From: Bryobacteraceae bacterium
GTDB taxonomy: Bacteria; Acidobacteriota; Terriglobia; Bryobacterales; Bryobacteraceae
Direction of reading: 5' to 3'
DNA length: 64,000 nt
Assembly (NCBI GenBank): GCA_023384675.1
Contig: JAHDVK010000001.1
Span: forward strand, 214,404 to 278,403
Shown: one piece after another, positions 53,657-64,000 of the stretch
Layout of the letters: each line of letters begins with the position of its first letter
Numbering within the stretch: the stretch's first letter is position 1
Program-made: the position numbers and the translations under genes
Notes under the pieces: generated by a model
What the model was told of the DNA's origin: nothing
Databases searched by the model: none
Seen by the model: only the letters and a program-made list of their open reading frames with translations

Positions 53657-56600
53657 GCCACAAACTCGATCGACGTGATTTCTTTGGCATGGTGACGGCA
53701 GCCGGTTTCGGCGGACTCGTCGCCTCCACCCGCGATGCGTGGGGACTCGAGGCGGTGCAGAACCCCCTCGCTGCTTACCCGGATCGCGGATGGGAAAAGG
53801 TGTATCGCGACCTCTGGAAGTACGATTCCGTCTACACCTTCACCTGCGCACCGAACGACACCCATAACTGCATCCTCAATGCCTATGTGCGCAATGGCGT
53901 GGTGACCCGCATCGGGCCTTCCATGCGTTACGGCGAAGCCACCGACCTGCTTGGCAACTCGACCACCCACCGCTGGGATCCTCGCGTCTGCCAGAAGGGC
54001 CTCGCGCTGACCCGCCGCTTCTATGGCGACCGCCGGGTCAGTGGCTGCATGATCCGCGCGGGCTATAAGAAATGGTACGAGGACGGGTTCCCGCGCGAAA
54101 AAGACGGCCTCCCGCCGAAGAAATACTTCAACCGCGGCCGCGACGAGTGGCTCCGCATCTCCCACGACGAAGGCGCCACCATCGCCGCCGCCGTGCTCAA
54201 GAACATTGCCGAGACCTATTCGGGCGACGAGGGCAAGCGCCGCCTCAAGGCCCAAAAGTATGACGACGTCTGTATCGAAGCCGCCGAGGGCGCGGGCGTC
54301 CGCACCATGAAGTTCCGCGGGGGCATGCCCCTGCTCGGCATCACGCGTATCTTCGGAATGTACCGCCTCGCCAACTCGATGGCGCTGCTCGATGCGCACG
54401 TCCGTAAGGTCGGTCCCGATCAGGCGCTCGGCGCCAAGGGCTTCGACAACTACTCCTGGCACACCGACCTGCCCCCGGGCCATCCCATGGTCACCGGCCA
54501 GCAGACCGTTGAGTTCGACCTCAACTCCGTCGAATACGCCAAGACCGTTGTCGTCTGGGGTATGAACTGGATCACCACCAAGATGCCCGATGCCCACTGG
54601 CTCACCGAAGCGCGGCTGAAGGGCGTCAAGATCGTCGTCATCGCCTGCGAGTACTCGGCCACGGCCTCCAAGGGCGATGATGTCATCGTCGTGCGGCCGG
54701 GCACGACGCCCGCCCTGGCGCTCGGACTCGCCAACGTCATCCTCAAGGAAAAACTCTACGACGAAGCCTACGTGCGCCAGTGGACCGACATGCCGGTGCT
54801 CGTCCGCACCGACACGCTGAAATACCTGCGTGCCCAGGACGTCTTCGGCGGCCAAATCGCAGATCTGAAGCAGACTCGCGTGCTCGCCAAGGGCGAACCC
54901 GAACCGCCGCCCATCACCCACACCATCAACATCACCACGCAGGCGATGCGCGAGGAATGGGGCGATTACGTCTGGTGGGACCGTGCCGCGAACGCCCCCA
55001 AGCTTCTCACGCGCGACATGGTCGGCCAGAATTCCAACGTCACCACCCCCCTGATGGAAGGCTCCGTCGAGGTCAAACTCGCCGATGGCAAAACCGTGCG
55101 CTGCCGGCCCGTCTTCGACCTCATCCGCGAATATGCCGCGCACTTCACGCCGAAGACCACCGAGGAGATCACGTGGGCGCCCGCGGCGGCGGTGGAAGGG
55201 CTGGCGCGCGAGATCGCCCGCAACCCCGGCACCACGCTGTTCGCCATCGGCATGGGCCCCAACCAGTTCTTCAACAGCGATAACAAGGACCGCGACACCC
55301 TCCTGCTCGCCGCGCTCACCGGCAACATCGGCCGCATCGGCGGCAATGTCGGCTCCTACGCGGGAAACTACCGGGTAGCGCTCTTCAACGGCTCACCCCA
55401 ATACATCAACGAGAACCCCTTCGATATCGAACTCGACCCCGCCAAACCCGCGCGCCCGCGCCAATACTGGAAGCCCGAGTCGGCCCACTATTACAACCAC
55501 GAGGACCATCCGCTCAAGGTCGGCAACCGCCTGCTCACCGGCTCCACCCACATTCCCACGCCCACCAAATCCATGTGGTTCGCCAACGCGAACTCCATCC
55601 TCGGCAACGTGAAGTGGCACTTCAACACGGTGATCAATGTATTGCCGCGCATCGAGATGATCGCCGTCAACGAATGGTGGTGGACCGCCTCGTGCGAGTG
55701 GGCCGATATCGTCTTTGGCGTCGATTCCTGGGCCGAACTCAAGCACCCGGACATGACCGCTTCGGTCACCAACCCGTTCCTCGTCGTGTTCCCGCGCACG
55801 CCCATGAAGCGCATCTTCAACACCATGGGCGACATCGAAGTCTTCACCCTCGCCGCTTCCAAGTTCGCCGCGCTCACCGGCGACCAGCGCTTCAATGACT
55901 ACTGGAAATTTGTCCGCGAATTCAATACAGACGTTTACCTCCAGCGCATCCTCGACCACTCCTCCAACACCAAGGGCTACCGCTTCGCCGATCTGGAGGC
56001 TAAGGCCAAACAGGGCATTCCCGCACTGCTCAACAGCCGCACCACGCCCAAGGCCGTCGGCTACGACCAGGTCACCGATTCCAGGCCCTGGTACACCAAG
56101 TCCGGCCGCCTCGAGTTTTATCGCGACGAGGACGAATTCATCGAAGCCGGCGAGAACCTCCCCGTCCACCGCGAACCCGTCGACTCGACGTTCTATGAGC
56201 CCAACGTCATCGTCGCCCCCAAACACGAAGCCATCCGCTGCGCGGGTCCCGAAGAGTACGGCGTGAAGCGCGACGACCTGAGCTGCGAAACCCGCTGCGG
56301 CCGCAACGTCGTCCTTACCTGGGAAGAGACGAAGAAGACCTCTCACCCCCTCGCGAAACAGGGCTTCAAATTCATCTTCCACACGCCGAAATACCGCCAC
56401 GGCTCGCACACCACGCCGATCGACACCGACATGATCGCTGTGCTGTTCGGCCCCTTCGGCGATCTCTACCGCCAGGACAAACGCAATCCGTTCGTCACCG
56501 AGGGCTACGTCGACATCAATCCGTCGGACGCCAAGGAAATGGGCGTCGAGGACGGCGACTACATCTGGATCGACCCCGACCCCGAAGACCGCCCCTTCCG

Positions 56601-57098
56601 CGGCTGGCAGAAGGACAAGAAGAACATGGAGTTCGCCCGCCTGCTCTGTCGCGCCCGCTATTATCCGGGCACCCCGCGTGGCGTCACGCGCATGTGGTTC
56701 AACATGTATACCGCCACGCCTGGTTCGGTTGAGGGCCAGAAGCAGCGCGCCGACGGCCTCGCGCGCAATCCGCGCAGCGGCTATCAGGCCATGTTCCGGT
56801 CCGGGTCCCATCAGTCCGCCACGCGCGGCTGGCTCAAGCCCACCTGGATGACCGACTCGCTGGTTCACAAAACCATGTTCGGCCAAGGCATCCGGAAGGG
56901 CTTTGAACCCGACATCCACTGTCCTACGGGTGCTCCCCGAGAGGCGTTCGTCAAGATCACCAGGGCCGAACCCGGCGGCCTCGAGGGCAAAGGCCTCTGG
57001 CGGCCCGCGGCGCTCGGCATCCGGCCCCGCTATGAATCCGATGCGATGAAACGCTACCTCGCGGGCGGCTACTTCAACAACGGCAAGGAGAAGGCATA

Positions 57099-57099
<1 letters not shown>
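53653..57099 (+). CDS. Exported NarG/NxrA-type molybdopterin oxidoreductase alpha subunit
   Basis: 1148 residues. Type II DMSO reductase family member. Tat signal ([17 protein letters not shown]). FS0 site reads Cys65-x3-Asp69-x3-Cys73-x39-Cys113, where NarG has His-x3-Cys-x3-Cys-x34-Cys. The molybdenum ligand is Asp272 in [12 protein letters not shown], matching the NarG Asp motif. Length equals periplasmic NxrA-type proteins more than cytoplasmic NarG (~1250). Nitrate reduction or nitrite oxidation is most likely; chlorate, selenate or another substrate remains possible. Located between heptahaem c and the beta subunit (overlap TAATG). Confidence 0.88.
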
Positions 57100-58226
<1,127 letters not shown>

Positions 58227-58235
58227 GGTTTGACC

Positions 58236-59084
58236 ATGAAAACCACCATCGCATTGCTGATCGTTTTGCTCGTTCTCGGCGGCTGCCGCCGCGGCCCTGA
58301 ACTGGTTCCCGAGGTCGTCGCCCTGAAGACGGACAATCTCCCCGCCAGCCCGGGCGATTCGGCTTGGGACCGCGCCCCCGAGCACGTTGCCCGACTCCTC
58401 CTCCAGGATTTGGTCGAGCCCCGGCAGATGAAAGCCACCACCCAGGAAGTGCGCGTCCGCGCCCTCTCCGACGGCGCCCAGGTGGTCTTCCGCCTATCCT
58501 GGGCCGACGATGATCTCAGCGACGCCCCCGGCCCCGGCAAGATGGTGGACGCCTGCGCCGTTCAGATCCCCGCGAAGCTGAGTGCTGAACCGCCCGCCCC
58601 CCAAATGGGCGACGATGACGGTCTCGTCCAGGTCACCTACTGGCGTGCCGACTGGCAGGCCGCTGTCAATGGCCGCGGCGATTCCATCAAGGACCTTTAC
58701 CCCAACGCCGTGGTCGACCACTACCCCTTCGACGCCCAATCACTCGAAAAAGGCTCCGATGCCCAGAAAGAGATGGCCCGGCGCTACGCCCCGGCGCGCG
58801 CACTTGGCAATCTCCGAGCCGGCCCGCGCGAAAAACCCGTCGAGGATCTGATCGCGAATGGACCCGGCACCCTCAGCCCGGGGCCTTCCCTCGATTCCGC
58901 GGGCAGCGGCCAGCACACCAGGCAGGGATGGGCGGTTCAAATCAGCCGCAAACTCCCCGAAGGGCTCGGCGGTAGCGAACGCACCCAGATCGCCTTCGCC
59001 GTCTGGCAGGGCTCCGAGCAGGAATCCGGCGCCCGCAAAATGCGGACCGGCTGGATCCCCTTCGTTGTGAGGACCGCCCCATGA
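58236..59084 (+). CDS. Ethylbenzene dehydrogenase/NxrC-type haem b gamma subunit, lipoprotein
   Basis: 282 residues. Lipobox VLGGC (Cys ~16). The fold of gamma subunits is suggested by RVRALSDGAQVVFRLSWADDDLSDA, VDACAVQIPAK and QIAFAVWQGSEQESGARKM, a common block in EbdC/DdhC/NxrC-type proteins that hold a haem b by Met and Lys. It would tie the alpha-beta pair to the outer leaflet and accept electrons from cytochrome c. Start at ATG 58236; the TTG at 58230 is an alternative. Confidence 0.82.
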   Translation: MKTTIALLIVLLVLGGCRRGPELVPEVVALKTDNLPASPGDSAWDRAPEHVARLLLQDLVEPRQMKATTQEVRVRALSDGAQVVFRLSWADDDLSDAPGPGKMVDACAVQIPAKLSAEPPAPQMGDDDGLVQVTYWRADWQAAVNGRGDSIKDLYPNAVVDHYPFDAQSLEKGSDAQKEMARRYAPARALGNLRAGPREKPVEDLIANGPGTLSPGPSLDSAGSGQHTRQGWAVQISRKLPEGLGGSERTQIAFAVWQGSEQESGARKMRTGWIPFVVRTAP

Positions 59085-59770
59085 ACGAAGCCCCGCGCGA
59101 GCTGCTTCTCGATGCCGCCGAATGGCGCCTGCTCGGTCTGCTGTTCGAATATCCCGCCGGCGAATGGCGCTCGCAGATCGAGGCTCTCGCCACCGGCATC
59201 ACCGCCCCTGCCCTGGCCGAGGCCGCTGCCGCCGCCCTCACCCAGGCCTCGCCCGGCATGCACCACTCCCTGTTCGGCCCCGGCGGCCCGGTGCCTCCCC
59301 GCGAGGCCAGCTATCAGACCGGCGTTCAACTCGGCTACCTCCTCGCCGAACTCACCTCCATCTACGAGGCTTTCGGCTACCAGTTCCCCCACGCCGAATC
59401 GCCCGACCATGTCGCCGTCGAAACCGGCTTTGTCGCTTTCCTCAAATTCAAACTTGCCTTCGAAACCACCTGCGGGAACGACGAACAGGCCCGGATATGC
59501 GAGGACGGCATCCGCTATATGCTCGACGAGCACCTTCGCAATCTGGCTGAACCCATCGCGCTCCGGCTCGAAGCCGCCGGACCGCCTTATCTGATCCTCG
59601 CCGCCCAAGCTCTGCTCGAACGCGCCGGCCCCGCCCAGGAACTTCCTGCCTTCGCCCTTCCGGGCCTCGACTCCGGCGACGTCGACGCCGAAATCACGTG
59701 CGGAATCGCGCCCCCCATCGAGGATCCGCTCATCCAACTCCATCCCCAAGGAGACGTCCATGACCGCTAG
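59081..59770 (+). CDS. TorD/DmsD/NarJ-family assembly chaperone
   Basis: 229 residues, all-helical, no signal. Dedicated chaperones of this family guard cofactor insertion and Tat export of molybdoenzymes. Visible: EWRLLGLLFEYPAGEWRSQI at the N-terminus, LFGPGGPVPPREASYQTG, HAESPDHVAVETGFVAFL, close to the E..DH...EL.F pattern of TorD. Overlaps both neighbours (ATGA upstream, 11 bases downstream). Partner is surely the alpha subunit. Confidence 0.87.
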   Translation: MNEAPRELLLDAAEWRLLGLLFEYPAGEWRSQIEALATGITAPALAEAAAAALTQASPGMHHSLFGPGGPVPPREASYQTGVQLGYLLAELTSIYEAFGYQFPHAESPDHVAVETGFVAFLKFKLAFETTCGNDEQARICEDGIRYMLDEHLRNLAEPIALRLEAAGPPYLILAAQALLERAGPAQELPAFALPGLDSGDVDAEITCGIAPPIEDPLIQLHPQGDVHDR

Positions 59771-60302
59771 CGATCCCATCACTGAATTAATGGACGATCA
59801 CCGCCTCATTGAAAAGGTGCTGGCCGCCCTCGATAACCGTCTCGCCACGAGTGCGCCCGGCGAGTTTCCAGGCGATTTCGTCGAGCAGGCGCTCGACTTC
59901 CTTGTCAACTTCGCCGATGGCAGCCACCACTACAAAGAGGAGGAAGCGCTTTTCCCGGCTCTCGCCGAGCGAGGCGTCCCCGTCGAAGGAGGTCCCATCG
60001 GCATGATGCTCTACGAGCACACAATCGGACGCAAGTGTCTGGCCGGCATCCGCGAACATCTGCCCTCTGCACGGTCTGGCGACGAGGAGGCACAGGCCCG
60101 TCTGCGAAATTACGCGACGGAGTACACCGGCCTGCTGCGCAATCATATCTGGAAGGAGGACAATATCCTCTTCAAGATGGCTGCTCAAGCCCTGGACACC
60201 GCCGCCCGCGAGAAAATGGCCGGCGAATTCAACAACGAAAGCAATCCCCGAGTAACCTCCCAGTTGCGCGCGCGCTACGTCGCTTTCGCCAATTCGCTCT
60301 AA
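59760..60302 (+). CDS. Hemerythrin-like di-iron protein
   Basis: 180 residues. Ligand residues for a di-iron site: LMDDHRLIEKV, GSHHYKEEEALFP, LYEHTIGR, LRNHIWKEDNILF, as in bacterial hemerythrin/HHE proteins. May bind O2 or NO, or protect Fe-S proteins; distinct from the RIC protein at 33502 since it lacks the Cys-rich ScdA domain. Last gene of the nitrate-type operon and overlaps the convergent YwiC-like gene by 4 bases. Confidence 0.88.
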   Translation: MTASDPITELMDDHRLIEKVLAALDNRLATSAPGEFPGDFVEQALDFLVNFADGSHHYKEEEALFPALAERGVPVEGGPIGMMLYEHTIGRKCLAGIREHLPSARSGDEEAQARLRNYATEYTGLLRNHIWKEDNILFKMAAQALDTAAREKMAGEFNNESNPRVTSQLRARYVAFANSL

Positions 60303-61117
60303 CCCCGCGCCAGCGGCCACAGGCAGACGATCGCCGCCGCAAGGTGGACCAGAGACACCGCAAGTGTCCGGAATCCCACCCGCGTCAACGGCTCCTGCAA
60401 GTGCCGGGGCGTCCGCAACCGCCGCAACTCTGCCACGTTCGCCACAACGGACAGCACCAGCGGAAGGGCCAGCCGGACTTCGACCAAGGAAACCGCCAGA
60501 GCCGCCGCCAATTGCAGCGCCTGACCCGCGTAGGCGAAGCCGCCCGTTCCCGAGGCGCCTCCCCCTCGCAGGGCGGCCCGTGCCTGCAGCCGCGCATGCA
60601 CGACGAGGATGGATGCCATCGCGTGCGCCGTCAATATACCCCAAGCCCACCATGCCCAGCCTGGAATCTCCTTCGTGGACACAAGCGCCGCGAGCAACGC
60701 CGTGGTGCCCAACCCGGCGGCACTTACAAGTTGAAAGCTGATCGAGCGTTGCCGGTTCCGCATCGTCACCACAACGCTCGTGGCGGTGAGCGTCGCCCCC
60801 ACCCCCACCAGCGCCAGCAGTGGCGCCAGCGGCGTGGATCGCACGAGCAGCGCAAAGCAGACCGTCAGCGCCGCCCCCAAGGCGGCCAACCATAGGATCG
60901 CCACCCGGAACTGCTCGCCGCCGCGCCGCCAGACCCAACGGTGACGCGCCGCCACCGCCAGCGGCTCCCGCAACAGAAAGCCCAGCAACACAAGCCCAAG
61001 GGCCGGCGCAATCGGCCACGTCCACTGCCCGGCCAACACCGCCCCGGCCGCGAACGGTTGCAGCAGCAGTCCCCACGCGCCGTGTTCCCGCGGCAGTGGC
61101 GCCTTCCATCGGCTCAT
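60299..61117 (-). CDS. YwiC-like membrane protein
   Basis: 272 residues, about eight transmembrane helices. N-terminal PLPREHGAWGLLLQPF is the YwiC signature. Function is unknown; in Bacillus ywiC lies within the nitrate respiration region, and a gene here next to a nitrate-type operon repeats that association. The PREHGAW motif and the polytopic layout recall UbiA-like prenyltransferases but the Asp-rich motifs are not seen. Confidence 0.8.
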   Translation of the reverse strand: MSRWKAPLPREHGAWGLLLQPFAAGAVLAGQWTWPIAPALGLVLLGFLLREPLAVAARHRWVWRRGGEQFRVAILWLAALGAALTVCFALLVRSTPLAPLLALVGVGATLTATSVVVTMRNRQRSISFQLVSAAGLGTTALLAALVSTKEIPGWAWWAWGILTAHAMASILVVHARLQARAALRGGGASGTGGFAYAGQALQLAAALAVSLVEVRLALPLVLSVVANVAELRRLRTPRHLQEPLTRVGFRTLAVSLVHLAAAIVCLWPLARG

Positions 61118-61264
61118 TCTGACGGCTCCGAACGCATGGACTTACCGATTCTGTGAGGATCGCACGCCACAGGGCTCCAATGTGATCGCGCCGAAGCCGA
61201 TTCCACAAACTCGCGGGCAGGCCGGACGGTTCAAGCCCTCCCATCTGCGCTATGATCCATAGCG

Positions 61265-62170
61265 GTGCCTCCCCACGAAGACCTTCCCGCCGAGTCGATT
61301 CCCGTTTCCGTCATCATCGTATCCCGCAATCGCATCGAGGCGCTCCGCCGGACGCTCGCTGCTCTGCTGCGGCCCGGCACCCCCCACCCTCCCGAAGTCG
61401 TTGTCGTCGACGCGGGGAGCAGAGACGGCTCGGCTGACGTGGATAGCGAGTTTCCAGAGGTACGGCTGGTCAAGATGCCACGCGATTTCGGCCGCAGCCG
61501 CGCACGTAACATCGGCGCGCGGACCGCGACTCGGGATCTCATTCTATTCCTCGAAGCCGGTGTGGAACTCTCGGCTGAGGTGGTGATCCACATGGCCCAG
61601 GCCCTCGAAGCCGACCCTCGCGCGGCTGCGGTCGCGCCTAAGCTGTTGGATCAAAATGGACAACCCGTGGAGCAGGCGTATCCCCTGCCCAGCGCGCCCG
61701 AGTTGGCGGCCATTTGCCTGACCGCCACACCCCTCGCGAAGATCTCCGGCGTGGAACGCGCCGAAGCCGTGCGCGACGACGTCCTGCTTCTGCGTAAATC
61801 CTTCCTCGCTGGTATGAATTTCTTCGATGAACGCCGTTTCGGGGATTCTTTTGCTGAACTTGACCTCTTTCGCCAGATGAAGAACGCGGGCCGCGATATT
61901 CTCATCCTCTCTGGCGCGGCAGCCCGCCTGCCAGTGCCCGCGCCTGAAAGTCCGCATCCGGCGGAGCGTGCCCTGCGCGCCAGCGACCGGATCACCGGTG
62001 CCGCCGCTTACATCGCCAAGCGCAACGGCAGTTTTGCCGCGATCTCTTTTCAAATCAAGATGTTCTTGGGGGCGCTCGCAGCCCTGCTGCGGCCTGCCGA
62101 TGCATCCGTCGCGCGCAGAATCCTGCCCGGCATCTTCTCCGGTGTCAAGATCGATGGGTCACAGGACTGA
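61265..62170 (+). CDS. Glycosyltransferase family 2 protein
   Basis: 301 residues. GT-A fold: SVIIVSRNRIEALRRTLAALL, VVVVDAGSRDGSADV, GRSRARNIGARTATRDLILFLEAGVEL where the usual DDD is replaced by EAG. The C-terminal part is less typical and carries a weak hydrophobic segment. GTG start at 61265, no ATG alternative. Alone between a 147-base divergent region and a small unknown gene. Product unknown. Confidence 0.78.
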   Translation: MPPHEDLPAESIPVSVIIVSRNRIEALRRTLAALLRPGTPHPPEVVVVDAGSRDGSADVDSEFPEVRLVKMPRDFGRSRARNIGARTATRDLILFLEAGVELSAEVVIHMAQALEADPRAAAVAPKLLDQNGQPVEQAYPLPSAPELAAICLTATPLAKISGVERAEAVRDDVLLLRKSFLAGMNFFDERRFGDSFAELDLFRQMKNAGRDILILSGAAARLPVPAPESPHPAERALRASDRITGAAAYIAKRNGSFAAISFQIKMFLGALAALLRPADASVARRILPGIFSGVKIDGSQD

Positions 62171-62245
62171 TCTCTCGCGTAAGGTTTTTACCTCACCCTA
62201 AAGGTTTGGACTACCGCAGCCGATCATTGCGTTCAGGAGACGGGA

Positions 62246-62746
62246 ATGACTGCAATGCTCTGGATTCTGCTGCCGCTGTTCGTCGCGGCTGGCTCTGCCC
62301 TGCTGGCCTTCTACATCATGCAGGCGAAACTGGAAGTGGCAGTGGCGCATGAACGCGAATCACTCGCCGAAGCGCGCGCGACAATCAAGAGCCAGGACAG
62401 GCTCATCGACGAGAAAGTGGTGGCTGCCGAGGAATCTACACGGCGTAAGGCGTTAGACGAGTTTCTGGGCGACTTTCGGGTGGAAGAGCGCCATTACATG
62501 CGGGAAAACAAGTCGATGTTCCTGAACCGCAAAGCGCTTGTGTTGCAGGAGCGGCTCTACTTCCGCAACATTCCTCTCTCAAACTGGGTGGAGCACGAGA
62601 TGGTTGTGGAAGAAGGCAGCGACCTCAAGAACCTGGCCTCACAATGCTCAATCTTCAGCACCCGCTCGCTGTCGAGCGACGAAGTCCGCCAGAACGCCAA
62701 ACTCCTGAAGGCGAAGGAGCACGCCGCTCAGGCACGCACCGCTTAA
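62246..62746 (+). CDS. Hypothetical membrane-anchored coiled-coil protein
   Basis: 166 residues. One N-terminal transmembrane helix (about 5-25), then a long charged helix (KLEVAVAHERESLAEARATIKSQ), a conserved-looking stretch FRVEERHYMRENKSMFLNRKALVLQERLYFRNIPLSNW, and a charged C-terminus. GGAGA-type ribosome site upstream. I do not recognise the family. It overlaps the convergent gene by 4 bases. Confidence 0.65.
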   Translation: MTAMLWILLPLFVAAGSALLAFYIMQAKLEVAVAHERESLAEARATIKSQDRLIDEKVVAAEESTRRKALDEFLGDFRVEERHYMRENKSMFLNRKALVLQERLYFRNIPLSNWVEHEMVVEEGSDLKNLASQCSIFSTRSLSSDEVRQNAKLLKAKEHAAQARTA

Positions 62747-63252
62747 CTGGCCTCGGCTACACCCACCGCCCGAAAGAAAGCCGCCGCGAGCGCAGCGTTC
62801 AGCAGGTGGACTGCCGGTCTCAGCTCTGGCCGTCCAGGCAACAGAAGGATGATCAGCCGGGGACCCTCTCCTCCCATCAGCTGGTCCCGTGCTTCCGGTT
62901 CGATCGGCCCCAGAATCGGTCCCAGCACAGCCTGCTCGAACCCACTCAGCATGCCCGCATCGGCCTCATGCACGCGCCCCGAAAGCAGCACACCCAGCGA
63001 AAGCGGCTGCCCGCCTTCGTGAAACGACGCGAAAGCCGCACCCCCGGCCGCTGCGTTCCAATCCAGCTCCCATTCGCCCTGGTTCATGAAGGGCAATGGC
63101 TGACGAAACTGCGCCGGGCGGCCTCCCATGAACTGCCGCATCAGCCCGACAACCTGCGCGGCGTGATCGAGTTCCGGCTCCACGTCGAACGTGCCCGTCT
63201 CCACACTGCGGGATTCTGGTTCAATCACACGCACTTCGAATGAGCCGCTCAT
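62743..63252 (-). CDS. Hypothetical protein coupled to the M3 peptidase gene
   Basis: 169 residues, acidic, no signal or membrane segment. The ATG overlaps the peptidase stop (ATGA), so it is translated with it. Starts with a beta-rich half ([23 protein letters not shown]) and ends in a helical half rich in Leu and Pro. Not recognised. Confidence 0.55.
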   Translation of the reverse strand: MSGSFEVRVIEPESRSVETGTFDVEPELDHAAQVVGLMRQFMGGRPAQFRQPLPFMNQGEWELDWNAAAGGAAFASFHEGGQPLSLGVLLSGRVHEADAGMLSGFEQAVLGPILGPIEPEARDQLMGGEGPRLIILLLPGRPELRPAVHLLNAALAAAFFRAVGVAEAS

Positions 63253-64000
63253 GCCGCGATCCCCAGGCGCCGCAGCAGCGCCTCCGGGTCGGGGCCGCGG
63301 CCCATGAAGCGGCGGAAGAGTTCAGCCGGCTCCTCGCTATTGCCCTTCGCCAGAATCTCGTCCCGGAAGGCGCGGCCCGTGTCCTTATCGAAGAGCCCTT
63401 CGCGCTGGAAACGGGTAAACGCGTCCGCATCGAGCACCTCCGCCCACTTGTAGCTGTAATACCCGGCGGCATAGCCCGTGGCATCGGCGAACAGATGAGT
63501 GAAGCCGCAGATCATGGCGTAATCGGCTGGCAGCGGCGCCGGTGTGAAGCGCTGGAGGATTTCGCGGGTAAAAGCGACGATGCCGCCGTCGCGCCCGGAG
63601 CCATAGTCGATGTGGAGTGCCAGGTCCACACTCCCGAACCCCAACTGCCTCATTTGCGCGTTGGCTCCGCGGAATGTGCGGGCACGCCGCATCTTCTGGA
63701 ATAAGTCCTCGGGGATGGGTGCGCCGGTCTGCCAATGGCGGGCGAATAAGTCGAGCGATTCGCGCTCCCAGCACCAGTTCTCCATGATCTGGCTGGGCAG
63801 TTCGACGAAATCCCACGCAACGTGGGTTCCGGCCAGCGACTTCACCTCCACGCGCGACAACAGATGGTGCAGCAGATGGCCAAACTCGTGGAAGATGGTC
63901 TCGGCTTCACGGTGCGTCAGCAGGGAGGGCTTCCCGCCGGCGGGCGGAGTCAGGTTGCCGCACATCAGGCCCACATGAGGCTCGAGACCGGGTGTGCCCG
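63249..64000 (-). CDS. M3-family metallopeptidase (oligopeptidase A/PrlC type), C-terminal part
   Basis: About 250 residues of the C-terminal half; the start lies beyond the window. Zinc motif [11 protein letters not shown], with the downstream Glu in [13 protein letters not shown] (family E.PSQ..E pattern), then a Gly/Tyr-rich substrate-binding segment ([19 protein letters not shown]). Degrades short peptides in the cytoplasm, including signal peptide remnants. Confidence 0.9.
   Translation of the reverse strand, partial: GTPGLEPHVGLMCGNLTPPAGGKPSLLTHREAETIFHEFGHLLHHLLSRVEVKSLAGTHVAWDFVELPSQIMENWCWERESLDLFARHWQTGAPIPEDLFQKMRRARTFRGANAQMRQLGFGSVDLALHIDYGSGRDGGIVAFTREILQRFTPAPLPADYAMICGFTHLFADATGYAAGYYSYKWAEVLDADAFTRFQREGLFDKDTGRAFRDEILAKGNSEEPAELFRRFMGRGPDPEALLRRLGIAA

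Overview
The window is a GC-rich, densely packed piece of a Gram-negative bacterial chromosome. I would place it in Acidobacteriota, probably near Bryobacterales/Solibacter. The reasons are the combination of a large Oar-like TonB receptor with a carboxypeptidase-regulatory N-terminus, several FGly-type sulfatases, secreted Gfo/Idh oxidoreductases and a housekeeping block of mixed content. This placement is an inference; no rRNA or tRNA gene was seen.

Region by region: 1-7650 is one tightly overlapping + strand housekeeping operon (GT9 heptosyltransferase end, MsbA-type exporter, yicC, gmk, rpoZ, coaBC, type 4 uracil-DNA glycosylase, tmk, holB). 7655-9533 holds a divergent pair, a fumarylacetoacetase-fold hydrolase and a secreted Gfo/Idh oxidoreductase. 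9551-14753 (- strand) is a four-gene outer-envelope trafficking set (LolD-like ATPase, FtsX-type permease, LolA-like lipoprotein-sorting protein, outer membrane barrel). 14848-27004 is mixed: sulfatase, outer membrane protein, beta-carbonic anhydrase, an HDAC-fold deacetylase with pta, mdh, a SET-domain methyltransferase, yceH, a broken RelE-type toxin locus, an ABC-F protein and a nucleoside phosphorylase.

27134-34239 is a periplasmic nitrate reductase (Nap) operon whose quinol oxidation is provided by a NrfD/FeS/multihaem module instead of NapC or NapGH, followed by a RIC/ScdA iron-centre repair gene. Both carry the same GTGAC-N4-GTCAC palindrome at a class II FNR-type distance from a -10 box. 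34259-46166 (- strand) is a six-gene sugar-utilisation operon (esterase, Oar/TonB receptor, MFS transporter, L-fucose/L-arabinose isomerase family enzyme, GH106-like lipoprotein, sulfatase). It is divergent from an unusual regulator that joins an IclR-type helix-turn-helix to a sugar-binding domain.

47523-60302 is the most notable part: a ten-gene respiratory operon (Rrf2 regulator, GltD-like FAD/FeS protein, Rieske protein, cytochrome b, heptahaem cytochrome c, exported NarG/NxrA-type molybdenum subunit, NarH/NxrB-type FeS subunit, ethylbenzene-dehydrogenase-type haem lipoprotein, TorD/NarJ-type chaperone, hemerythrin), followed on the other strand by a YwiC-like membrane protein. The organism therefore appears to carry two unrelated periplasmic nitrate/nitrite-type molybdoenzymes within 30 kb, each wired to the quinone pool through a different module, plus iron-centre protection proteins. 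61265-64000 holds a family 2 glycosyltransferase, two unknowns and the end of an M3 metallopeptidase.

Likely artefact: a C/G homopolymer-rich tract inside the MFS gene (about 41380-41565). Decay traces: an eroded copy of the deacetylase 3' end (17908-18063) and a truncated toxin gene (23771-23839).
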